In this document: positions 39,523 to 64,000 of the stretch, in pieces
How positions within the stretch are numbered: position 1 is the first letter of the stretch
How the letters are laid out: every line of letters starts with the position of its first letter
Source of the DNA: Aulostomus chinensis
Taxonomy: Eukaryota > Chordata > Actinopteri > Syngnathiformes > Aulostomidae
DNA length: 64,000 nt
Assembly (NCBI GenBank): GCA_037954235.1
Contig: JBBMOA010000013.1
Span: 21,076,001 to 21,140,000 of the forward strand
Direction of reading: 5' to 3'
Notes under the pieces: model-generated
What the model was told of the DNA's origin: nothing
The model's database searches: none
Seen by the model: only the letters and a program-made list of their open reading frames with translations
Made by a program: the position numbers and the translations under genes

Positions 39523-40174
39523 AACAGAGTCCAACCAGAAGCTAGTGATACTGGAGCTTAACAGCACAATGCCAACAGTTAATCTAAAACAATTAAGACT
39601 AACAGTCGCCCCAGAAACATCACGAGCTTCAAAAGCTTTGAGAGATGAGTTGTTCAGTGTTACATGAATGTTCCAGTATTGCCATCGCTTGTATGTCAGC
39701 ACCAGTGCCACCTTTACTGCAGTTTTCTGATACGCTTCAGTCCCTTTGAGGTAGAAACTGAGCATAATTACACAGCCATTAGAGCGAGAGAAGAGGACCG
39801 TACAGAGAGAGAGAGAGAGAGAGAAAGGGATCCCATTTTTCTCATTAGATTGTATAACACAATGTGACTTTATGATAATGAGAAATATAGCCTACATCAT
39901 ATAGGCCAACCCCAGTGAATAATAAACTACATTATTTATAGAGGTAAACAAAGCCTCGTCCTATTTTGCTGCTTGTTTTCCAGCTCGCTGCCTTTCCACA
40001 TGTTAATAGACATTTGTTGGATGAAGTATAAATGATCCAACTTGATGTTTCTCTCTCCAAAGTGTGAGGTTTACTTTAAGTTTATTTTGCACTGGTACTT
40101 CTGAGCGTGTAAGTTTGGTGCTACTGTAATTCCGGTTTGATTGGCTTACAGTTAATTAGGTATTCATTGGTGCT

Positions 40175-40412
40175 TGTCCGCTGTGATGCTGAGGAAGATT
40201 GCCCCCCCTGTAATCAGAAGGTTACTGATTCGATCTCCTGCTTCTCCAGAGACCGAAGTGTTCTTGAGAAAGAGAGTAAACCCATAATTGCTCCTGATGA
40301 GCTGCTTGGCACCTTGCATGCAAGTGTCCGCCATCAGTGCATGAACGCATGTGTGAAGGAGGCGGCACTGGAGAGCGCTTTGAGTATGGCTCAGGATGAG
40401 AGGATGTGATAA
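40175..40412 (+). mobile_element. SINE-like element, family B
   Basis: TGTAATCAGAAGGTTACTGA TTCGATCTCC (B-box region), then GTGTTCTTGAGAAAG, CCCATAATTGCTCCTGATGA, GTCCGCCATCAGTGCATGAA, and the ending GGAGAGCGCTTTGAGTATGG. The order of blocks is that of family B; the head is poorly preserved. Confidence 0.65.
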
Positions 40413-40615
40413 ATGAAGCTCACTCTTACCGCTCCGGCTGGCCTGGTGCCTTCTAATGTCAGAATCACACTTCTTGACCTCTGGTTGAATGCTTGGTTGT
40501 ATAATTTCTTACAGAAGTTATGCACGTTTATCCATGCTTAGTCTTACACACTTATAATCTCTGCACTGCAAAACAACAGGGTTTTTTTGGTCAGCAACAT
40601 GTATGGTAAACATGT

Positions 40616-40803
40616 AACATCCCTCCATTCATTTTCTATACTGCTTATCCATTAAGGGTTGTGGGGGGGGGGGGGCATCAGGAGCAATTAGGGGTTCAGT
40701 GTCTTGCTCAAGGACACTTCAACGTGCTCACCAGAGGAAGTGAGTATCGAACCAGCGACCCTTCGGTTGCTAGACGGCCACTCTACCTCTGAGCCATGCC
40801 GTC
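40616..40803 (-). mobile_element. SINE with family B head and family A-like tail
   Basis: Minus strand: GGCATGGCTCAGAGGTAGAG head, B-box GGTTCGATACTC, then GTGTCCTTGAGCAAGACACT, AACCCCTAATTGCTCCTGAT, then an abrupt poly(C) and AACCCTTAATGGATAAGCAG TATAGAAAATGAATGG, which is the family A tail. The TG-rich family B 3' body is missing. Confidence 0.65.
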
Positions 40804-41089
40804 ACTTTTTTTTGTAATATATGTAATATAAATGTCATTTAAATTTATAATGACAGATTATTCGTAAGACTTTCAGACATTTTATTCACATAATCGGTCA
40901 AAATTGTTGACTTTCTAAAGCCACACAGGTGGCTGTCTGATAATTTGCACCTACTGTTTGTCTTTTCTTTTGATTTTGATTTTTGAGGAAAGAAATGAGG
41001 ACGACGCTGTGAAATAAAACAAAGTGTTGGGGATGGAGGTATGTAGAGAGGTCCAATCGAACAATGATATGTTTATTATTCAGTTGATT

Positions 41090-41469
41090 GGGCAGCACGG
41101 TGGTGCAGTGGTCAGCTCTGTCACCTCACAGCAAGAAGGTTCCAGGTTCAAACCCTGGCTTGGGCACGGGATCTTTCTGTGTGAGTCTGCTTGTTCTCCT
41201 TTTGTCTGCGTGGGTTCTTTCTTGATACTCCAGCTTCCTCCCACAGTCCAAAGACATCAAGAGAGGACGAGGCTGATTGATACTCTAAACTGACTGTAGG
41301 TGTGACTGTGAGTGTGAATGGTTGTTTGTCTCTATGTGTTGGCCCTGTGATGGACTGGCGACCTGTCCAGGGTGAACCCGCCTCTCGCCCAAAAGCCGCT
41401 GGGATAGGCTCCAGCCCCCCCGCCACCCTTAACAGGATAAGCGGAAGAAAATGGATGGATGGATGGATT
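41090..41469 (+). mobile_element. tRNA-headed SINE, family A, full length, plus strand
   Basis: GGGCAGCACGGTGGTGCAGT head with A-box-like GTGCAGTGGTCAGCTC, B-box-like GGTTCAAACCC, body, GATAAGCGGAAGAAAATGGA and (TGGA)n tail. This is the only long family A copy on the plus strand. No unambiguous target duplication was found. Confidence 0.9.
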
Positions 41470-41664
41470 CTGTTGCAGGTTAATGTGGCATTTGACAGGC
41501 AACTTTTCATCCACATCTGTCCTTTCATTTTCACAGTTTAATTAACGCGTCCCTGTTACATATTTGTTCAACCTCAGGGATCATTTCAACCTTGCTGCAT
41601 GTCCACCGCAGCATTGACTACATCTGTTCTTACCTGCAGCGTTTGGACACAAAGGTAGCAGGCA

Positions 41665-41665
<1 letters not shown>

Positions 41666-41702
<37 letters not shown>
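41666..41702. repeat. (CA)n microsatellite
   Basis: About 18 perfect units. Confidence 0.97.
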
Positions 41703-41705
<3 letters not shown>

Positions 41706-42321
41706 CCTAGACATAGATTAAATGCACTTGCAGTGCTGACATATGGGCCTGTTGTATGCCAGAAGCCTGCTGTGCCATTTTACACAGTGCAGCTGAGAGA
41801 CATCAGTTACTCTCACAATCTTAAGGCTTTTTTTTTTAATCCACGCAAAAGGTTGCAGAACAAACATGTGGGTTTATAGCGACACTGTTTCACATTCATA
41901 TATCTGTATTTACACAGAGGCACTCTGGGAGTTACCTGATTCAACCCTGAGTCATCTACTCGTCTTACCGCAGCAGGCTGGGTGTCAGGTGAATCCCAGT
42001 GGTTTTGTGCTATTGATGCAGGGCCGCTAATCTTCCCTGTGGCCAATATCTTGTTAGTGACAAACCTTTTACTGCAGCAGGTACTGCTGAGGAACCTCTT
42101 TGTTTCTATCCTGAAACCTTCTAAATTTATCAAATGTCCCACTTGCACGTCGTACTGATAAACAGGTTCATGTTACTCCTGCTTGTCACTGCCAGTTTCA
42201 GCTGTGAGTATGATTTCTGTCAACAATGTGACATTTTTCTTTTTAGCTCATTTCTGCCTTCTTTGTCATCAGCATCCCTATAGGACTGTTATTCATTCCT
42301 AAATATGCCCTTTTTCATGTT

Positions 42322-42352
42322 TTTGTTTGTTTGTTTGTTTGTTTGTTTGTTT
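42322..42352. repeat. (TTTG)n microsatellite
   Basis: About seven tetranucleotide units. Confidence 0.9.
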
Positions 42353-44360
42353 TGGTTTTTGATGACACCATGATAAAAAAAAAACCAACCCTCCAGACAA
42401 TGTAATATCATTTAAATGATGATCAGCAGGAATCGTGTTTCTCTTGATTCTGGTAATAATGTTCACTGTTAGTGAAGGACGTTGGATGAGTGCCTGGTGG
42501 GAAAGCACTGACAGTCAGTGTTAATCTAATCTGATAGCTCTCTCTCTCTCTCTCTCTCTCTTGTGCTTTCATCTGTTGAATTTACCTGATGTGTGATATA
42601 TGTTTTAATAATAATTTAAAAAAAAAAACATAAAATAGACTGATGTGGGGTGTGTCATTATCAGTTTGTAATAGAATCCAGCAACTAAAGTTACAATTAT
42701 CCATATCACACTGGAGGCCTCTGTCTGTATCACAGCAGAATAAAAAGACCCAGGGACTGCTATTTTTTCGCCTTTGGTTGTTGACGTGAAGTTCCATCAT
42801 CACTTCACTCGCCTCCTCTCTCCCTTATTCCTGCCTGCAGAACCAGAGATAGTAGCACCTTTTGCTGTTGGTTGGAACCTCAGCTCTGACTGGAAGCCAG
42901 AAGCTTTGCAGCGACGATCCTCAGTGAAGGTAGCTGAACGTACAGCGGCACAAAATGGAAAAAAAGAAAAAGAAGAAGAAATAATCCAGACTGTTGTTGG
43001 TTCCTAAAAAGCCACCTCGGAATAGAAAAATGGTAATTTATATGAAAATGAAAGGGATTCTGCAAGTTCGGAACCATAATCTGGTTAGTTGCTGGGTAGA
43101 TTTTTTCACATGTGGAATTTATCTTGTCTTGACATATGAAAGCAAGTACTTAAAAAGAGCCCTGGAAATAAGAAGAAATGCAGTAGAGCAAAAATAGAAT
43201 ATAGGAGTGATTTATAATAGAGAAATATACTAAGACAGCAGAGGCATATCTTTGACCTTAATTGATGGATGTGGATGATGGATCGAAATAATCCAGGAGG
43301 TGCTCATTGTTGTGAGTGATGGCAGCTGGCAGACAGTTGAGTGACACACTACTGCCACCAACAGCTGTGAAACGTACATCTTTGCTTTTCCCTCACAAGT
43401 TTTGTTCACAGCTGGTAGTTTAGGGAACACAGATAGAGCCAAGAAATGTGGAAAGTGCTCTTACCCATCCACATTAGACGTTTCAGGCTGTAGCTGCCAA
43501 AACTGAAGTGAGGTTGAGAGTGGTGCATTTTTTTTTTTTTTGCTTGTTGTTGTTTTTTAGAAGAGGTCACAAGGTGGTGGTTGCTTGAGTTCGGTTTGGA
43601 CAGAAACAGCACGGTTGTTTCCCCTATTTTCCCTCCACTCGCCTCATGAATTTCAAACTAAATGTGTCTCACGTGTGTTTTGCATTGATTTACGCATGTT
43701 GTTTATGTGTGTATCGGATACTTTCCGGTGTAGATCTGTTTGTCTGTGCAGTTGTTGTTTCAACACAGACTCCTGCACATCAAGCAGTGCACAGAGTTTT
43801 GTCAATACTGCTGGCTGGACTCCTCGACAAAAAGCCCAGTCTTTTCTCTGCTTATCTAGTGGCTCCACACACACGCAAACTCTCTCTCACACACACACAC
43901 ACGCACAGCACTATTGTCTGTAATGATACACCATTCCAATCTCCATCATGGACCTTAATGCATCCTGACATCAGTGCAGGCCTGGAACAACCTAGTTATT
44001 AATGCAAGACACTGTGCGGTGTCTACAGCAGCCTGTATGGGTGATTTGTCTCCCTACTGTCACCTTGGCCTTTCAGTTAGCTGATTCTTCTCAGCCCACC
44101 CGGGTGCTGTGAGCCAGAGTAAATCCTGCTACGTACCTCATATTGTCCTCATGCTAGCCCTTTTCACCACAATAAAGTGAGAGTGTGAGAGCTGAAAGTG
44201 TGAGCTTAATAAAAATGAAACGCAAAGGTGTTATGGTGGAGGTGTGAGGATGCATGAGAATGTCTGTAATGTGTGACATCTGTTACCTCTTACAAGTGAC
44301 AGTGTGGCTGCAGATTAAACCTGACTCAGACAGGAGCTGACCTGGGAGGGGGGAGGGGAT

Positions 44361-44361
<1 letters not shown>

Positions 44362-44391
<30 letters not shown>

Positions 44392-44403
44392 GGGGGGGGG
44401 GGG
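44362..44403. repeat. (GT)n followed by poly(G)
   Basis: About 14 GT units running into 13 G. Confidence 0.95.
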
Positions 44404-45739
44404 TTAAGAATCAAGAACTCTGTGGGTGACTCCTCTGAGGTATGGGATTCAGGACAGATTGACAGGAAAAAACACAAATAATCCAGATGATGAGGTGCTT
44501 CAAATTTCACCGATGTCATCTCTGGAAGTATTCTATGTCTGTTTCCATCAATATGTTTTGATGTGGATCCAGAAAAGGTTAATGGAAACTATATATATAT
44601 ATAAAAAAAAAAATCCTTGGTGCTTATTTTTGCCTTTAGCAAAAAAAAGAGTAAATGAGCAAACCTGAAGAATTTTGGAATAGCAAATCTTCAACCCATG
44701 TGACTGACCATATTTTTCGCCTGCCGATCTTTTCACAAATATTCCCCAACTTTGTCTTTGTCTCCATGTCTCCATGCAACATCGCCAATACTGAAGGTAC
44801 ATCAAAACAATTACAGCTTGTCTGTGGAACCTCTGTCCAATTTTCACTGACAGATGGCTCTTCTTCTACTACTTTGTTGCGATCGCAGCCTACACTGCCA
44901 TCTTCTGACAGCATCACAAACGTAACTTGTCTATTTTGTCCACTCTGATGGAAACGCAGCGAATGCACGTTTCCTGTTTTCCAACAAATCTGCTAAAAAA
45001 TGTGCTTTACAATTAGAAGCAATTGAAATCTAACGTGAACGTGCAAGAGGACTTAATATAAATGCTTTTGTTTTTGGTAATTAACTGGCAGCATCTATAC
45101 GGTGGTTGGATCACTATGGTGACAGTCATGTTTCTCTCTTTTCCCCTCAACTGTCTGGAATTCACTCAGAAACCCTTCGGTCAGTCTCAGCTGCATTATG
45201 GGACTGACGGGGGGATTTTTTTTTTAAGCTCCAACTCGGCTGTCTGACCCGGACAAGAGGGCTCCTCGAACTCTGCCTCCTCCTGATTTCTGTACAATCA
45301 TGTAGAATAAATGACCACATTTCCTTCACCCATAGTTCGCCAATAGCTGCAGTAATCAGGCTGCTTGAACTTTTATCTCTCGTTGCTGAATTAAGCTCCT
45401 TATTGGGTGTCGTTAACAGTGACTACAGAACCTAATTGCCGTTGTGTGTTGGAATGCCTCTGCCAACCAGTTTACATTCCTGTCTGTCCCAGATTCGTAA
45501 TGTGATGCTGACTAGAAGGGAAACGAATACAAATAACATCAAGGGCTTTGCGAAACAACACTGAATGGCCAGATGAATTGTTTTTGTTTTCAGATTTCAG
45601 ATTGACTGCATCATATTGAAGTTGACCTTTGACAGTTTGGATGTAAGATGTCATCACTTCCCGTGTCATTCTGGTAGACGTTCGTCTTGATTGTTCGTGG
45701 TCAAATTCTTGACATATGACAACCAAAATGAAACCTCTT

Positions 45740-45925
45740 TATTTAGTCCAAGTGAGCATTTGTACTGTACTAGCAGAAATGTCTTCCTGATACATCACAT
45801 TCAAATGAGATGACCCTGACCTTTGACCTTTCATCAACACATTTTTGTCCCAGTGGATGATTTACCGCCAAATCTGCAGAAATTCCTTCAAGGCATTTCT
45901 GAGATACCAGATCTTATCTTAGCTG
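45740..45925 (+). repeat. interspersed repeat fragment, family F, with DR1 motif
   Basis: AGTCCAAGTGAGCATTTGTA, CTGACCTTTGACCTTTCATC, CCAAATCTGCAGAAATTCCT and TCAAGGCATTTCTGAGATAC are the ordered phrases of the family also seen at 20768. Two family phrases appear in swapped order, so the copy may be rearranged or may be two overlapping fragments. Confidence 0.5.
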
Positions 45926-46366
45926 TGTTTTCCCACCATTATGAATCAAGAAGTCAGGGCACATTTTTTGCTAGCAGAGGTTGCTGGCAATGTGCCTTCA
46001 ACAGCTCTCTCCTGCTGCTCCCCTCTGCTTTGCTGTGGTTAAAATGCAAAAATGAGCTTTGTTAGTGGCTCTATCAGTGAGGGGAAAAAAAACAAAAACA
46101 AAAAAGCCCAATGCATTAAATCTAAAATTTCTGTCAGGTGGTTTGTTTGCATACAAGGTAAATCCCTCTCTAATAGGGAAGCAACAGCTCTGACAGTATG
46201 ATGATTAAAAAATGGGGGTAGTGACATCAGAGGAAAAAAGAACGGAATAGATGTCCAAGCTTGAGTTTCTTGTCCATACTGATACAGATCAGGCTAATTT
46301 TTCCTGTAATGTTCTGTTGAGGATCTGTCATGAGCCAAACCAGCACATCCACAAGGTGGGCTTTTA

Positions 46367-46380
46367 CTGCCATCTAATGG
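46367..46380 (-). promoter_or_regulatory. CTCF-like core motif
   Basis: Minus strand CCATTAGATGGCAG, one weak position from the consensus CCASYAGRKGGCA. Lies about 0.9 kb past the slc4a11 stop. Binding unproven. Confidence 0.3.
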
Positions 46381-46942
46381 AGCTCAACAGCAGTGCGCCC
46401 TCCTTTGAGAGCCTCTGCGTGTGGACGGCTGGGGTATGTAATGTCATGAGTAATGTTCATTTAGTTCTTTGAGAGGGTTTTATTTGTTTGTACAACAGAT
46501 TGGTTCAATACCGACACTGCAGTGCACACAACCAGTAACCTACTTGATCATGTTCTGTGTGCTATTTGAATTGAATTCAGAGCTTCTTACATTAAAAAAG
46601 GGCAGGAACTTGTATCTTGTGATAGTTGGCCTGATTTAACTTCACTAAAATATGAATAACACGTCACTCTGTTTACTTTTAACGGTGGGGAATTTGTCTC
46701 ACTTTGATTAACAGATTTTCTATGGTGTTGAAATGACAAACACTGTTGTGGTCCCGTCGATCACCTCTTCAACATCACGCTTGAAACTCAAGTAGGATCA
46801 AAATTAAATTAGAGATTATATGCAAAACCGCATAAAAGCAAGTCTTAACATTAAAACCCAATTAATAGAAAATATGAATAAAATAACTGAATTGAATAAA
46901 ATTATCTAATTCATTAAATTTACTTCACTCTTTTTTTATCAT

Positions 46943-46948
46943 TTTATT
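46943..46948 (-). terminator. candidate slc4a11 polyadenylation signal
   Basis: AATAAA on the minus strand about 330 bases after the slc4a11 stop, in an AT-rich context. An ATTAAA at 47257-47262 lies only about 18 bases after the stop and is probably too close to serve. No cleavage site or transcript evidence is available. Confidence 0.35.
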
Positions 46949-47279
46949 TATATTTTCCATTCATTGTTTTTTTTTCCACTTTAAAAATGGCTTTTACCTA
47001 GTTTGGACGGATGTGTGTGCAGGACAACAAGCAGAGCAGAAGAAAATGGCTACATTGTTGAATACAGTAAAAACAGGAATGTTAGCTATGAAAGTTTGCT
47101 ACACAGACGATAAAAGAGAAAGCAAATGAGCGATGTGAACTGTCGTCAGCCACCGCCTGGGTGCTCACATCAAAATCTTGCGGTCCAAATGCACTTGACA
47201 CAGTCATTGACAATAAATGCAGTCTGTTTCCCTTGCACTGGAGATTGTGATTTCTTTTTAATGAAGTTCCTGTCTTGTT

Positions 47280-61886
<14,607 letters not shown>

Positions 61887-62553
61887 GTTCTCCAGATGTT
61901 CAGGTGAGACACTTTTCACAGATCAACCCATCATCCTCGTCTTTGCTCTGATCTCCCTGTACTGGCCAGTGGTCCTCTCTCAAGACCTCACACACACTCG
62001 TGCTGAGGTACAGTCAGCTCCTCCAGTAGCACATGGGTTTGAGGAGGAAGTGGGAGGGCAGCAAAGGGTGACAGGGACTTTGTTTCTGCTGGGTCCTTGT
62101 GCCTATGAATATCATCTTGGTTTTATTTAAAATTGGTGCGTATGATTGTGTTCTGTTTTTTTTTTTTTTTATGATTTGATTCCAGATAAAGTATTGGGTA
62201 AGATTAAATCTACTGCTATTATCTGTATTTGTAACTTTCATGAACTGAAAATTAGCATGAAGCAAATATTTCACTTGGCTCAAGTTTAGCTGGTGACATG
62301 GATTGTATAGATTCCATTGGCCCAAAGTCCATAACTACGAGTCAGATCGAAATATTTCTGTCTGTGAGGGACATTAGAGAAGTTCTTCAAACTTTCGGTT
62401 TGTGTTGACTTCGGCGACGCCTCTGGCCAAAAGCAGCAGCGTCTACCAGAATGAAGACTGCATTTCCCATGAGCACAATTGACTCATGTCTTAAGAGTTT
62501 GATCTTCCAGCTAGAACACATTTTGCTGGATGTGTGGCAGTAAGATTATATAT
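61887..62553 (-). promoter_or_regulatory. slc4a11 5' UTR and upstream promoter region
   Basis: The sequence immediately upstream of the start ATG should contain the 5' UTR and, if there is no further upstream exon, the promoter. I see no TATA box at a convincing distance and no CpG island, so the transcription start cannot be placed. A (T)n run at 62158-62170 is the only simple feature. Confidence 0.35.

Positions 62554-62615
<62 letters not shown>
62554..62615. repeat. (TAGA)n microsatellite
   Basis: About 15 near-perfect tetranucleotide units, preceded by a short (TA)n. It lies roughly 0.7 kb upstream of the slc4a11 start codon. Such arrays are usually length-polymorphic. Confidence 0.95.
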
Positions 62616-62616
<1 letters not shown>

Positions 62617-64000
62617 TGATTTTGGAGAAACTTGTCGTGTTTCGCGCTGTTATAATATGTTCTCCAGATTCACCAGGAAGTCATGCAGATGGAGGATCTT
62701 CATGAATTCAAGCCCTTTACTTTCTAGAAGTGTGTGGGAAACATTTTTGGGAGAAATATCTCTTTAAAGATACTTTTCTTGTTACTCTGACTCATAGTTT
62801 TGATTGCATACTAGGGGGATTGCTCGATTCAGCCTGAAGGTATAAAATCCACATACTGTCACTTTTCTCTCCCTTGTCACAAAATTTAAGACACATTTTT
62901 GTTTCCTCTTAATGTATAAGAAAATGAAATAAAAGGGACGTTCTGCAGGGAAATATGCAGCATCTGTAGCAAGCCATCCAAAATAGACTCTTTGATTGAA
63001 TTCCTAATTGTATGATGTGAAGCCTCCAAATTTATCAAAAGCCTTTTAAACCTGTACAGGCTTTCTTTTTTTAATCAATATCAATGGCTACGAAAGAATA
63101 CATTGGTGCTCTGGAAGTCTTTTTTTTTTTTTTTTTTTTTAAACACAAGGAAGTTTTGATGTGTGGTTGGATGCGAACAAAACAAACGTGGTCTCCAGAC
63201 GTGAGGAGCTCTTAAAGGTTTACCATGCAAGAAAGAGAACTGGGACACTGGTTAGGCTGGCATCTTTCAAACACGTCACTACTTGGCCAAAGGCAAAAAG
63301 CGTTCAAGTGTAAGTGCAGCTGGCTCGACTGTTCCCTCGTCTGCCATAGGATGGCAGCAATCTGTCGTTGGAAAAAAGACTGGGCACAGCCAGAACCTCC
63401 AGTAGTGATGTCATTAGTGATTCATGAAAAGAGATTCAAAGTAGCTCAACTGTGTATTTACTCTTTAATTACTGTTATATTTCACATTATAAATCTATCC
63501 GAACACATACATTTAAATGCTAATATTCCTCTGGCTGTGCTCTGAAATTACTGCATACACAGAAATGTACTTTTGGATTTAGTACTAGGAGTTCATTTTG
63601 AAATTATTGGAACATTTAAAAAAAACAAAAACAGCAGTGATTCACTCAATAAATCCTGTGAGTGTGATAAATATCCAAGCAACGTGACAAAGGATTAGCA
63701 CTGAAAGGGCTAAAGAGCTAATTCACCACGTCCAAGACTCTTCTGAAAAGACACACGTGACCCTCGAATCACTGGTGTCTGGTCACACCTGACAGGCATC
63801 TTTACTGATCAAGTCATGAATTGTGTGAGTAGTTTCTTATGTTAACACACACACACCTGATATTAGAATGCATCCAAACATTCATCTCAAGTGGCCAACT
63901 GCCGTCTGATCTCATTTCTCCTCTCTTTGTGCAAATAACAGTCATTACTTCAGTTGTTTTTAACCAGCGAGATGCAGTCTTGTGGAGATGAAAATGCTAT
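62616..64000. other. intergenic sequence right of slc4a11, no gene seen
   Basis: No open frame here has recognisable protein similarity or splice signals. There is a T-run at about 63119-63140 and a weak CTCF-like core at 63344. The short open frame near 63225-63545 shows no family features. Confidence 0.6.

Larger units (their letters stand above)
41703..47279. other. sequence downstream of slc4a11, no gene seen
   Basis: Includes the probable slc4a11 3' UTR (right end), (TTTG)n at 42322-42352, (CT)n at 42537-42561, a GT/poly(G) run at 44362-44403, and a family F repeat at 45740-45925. The open frames around 44640-44970 show no recognisable domain. Confidence 0.55.

Noticed and set aside
41091..41160. 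tRNA-like head with A- and B-box motifs
   Set aside because: It is the head of a SINE, repeated at several places with the same downstream body, and it lacks a foldable cloverleaf with intact anticodon arm; not a functional tRNA gene.
44548..44968. Overlapping open frames on both strands (about 100 residues each)
   Set aside because: No recognisable motif, no splice context and no similarity I can name; possibly an old repeat, but unsupported.
62554..62615. Tandem array that might suggest CRISPR-like repeats
   Set aside because: A contiguous tetranucleotide microsatellite with no spacers.

Overview
This is vertebrate nuclear DNA, almost certainly from a ray-finned (teleost) fish. The evidence is a 20-exon gene with GT-AG introns, many long (GT)n/(CA)n and (AT)n microsatellites, tRNA-headed SINEs ending in CATCC/ATGG repeats, and an L2-type LINE tail of the kind common in teleosts. 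Nothing bacterial, viral or plasmid-like is visible, and I found no CRISPR, operon, rRNA or true tRNA gene.

The one gene I can establish is slc4a11, on the minus strand. It runs from a start ATG at 61886 to a stop at 47280. I could assemble all 20 coding exons by hand with compatible splice phases (2574 nt, 857 residues plus stop). The product is a full-length SLC4-family membrane transporter: a cytoplasmic N-terminal domain of about 325 residues, a transmembrane domain of about 500 residues, an N-glycosylated extracellular loop and a short C-terminal tail. It looks intact and functional. Intron 1 is the longest (about 4 kb) and carries a perfect (TA)n tract of about 130 bp.

Left of the gene, positions 1 to about 47,200 contain no coding exon that I can defend. 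This part is intergenic, or intronic to a gene outside the window. It holds dinucleotide arrays, at least five copies or fragments of one SINE family (7755-8128, 9475-9574, 13430-14156, 25078-25459, 41090-41469), members of a second SINE-like family (39257-39522, 40175-40412, 40616-40803), a 5'-truncated L2-type LINE nested inside a SINE (13606-14009), MITE-like hairpins (765-826, 22876-23000), and a frame-broken coiled-coil coding relic on the minus strand (about 6110-6460). Several AT-rich, homeodomain-site-rich stretches look like possible conserved non-coding elements, but this cannot be tested from one sequence.

Right of the gene (61887-64000) lie the slc4a11 5' UTR and promoter region, a (TAGA)n microsatellite, and no recognisable second gene. 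The most informative observations are the nested, datable transposon insertions with their target-site duplications, repeat-borne nuclear-receptor and CTCF-like motifs, a chimeric SINE, and the complete slc4a11 gene model. I did not find a convincing new biological system.
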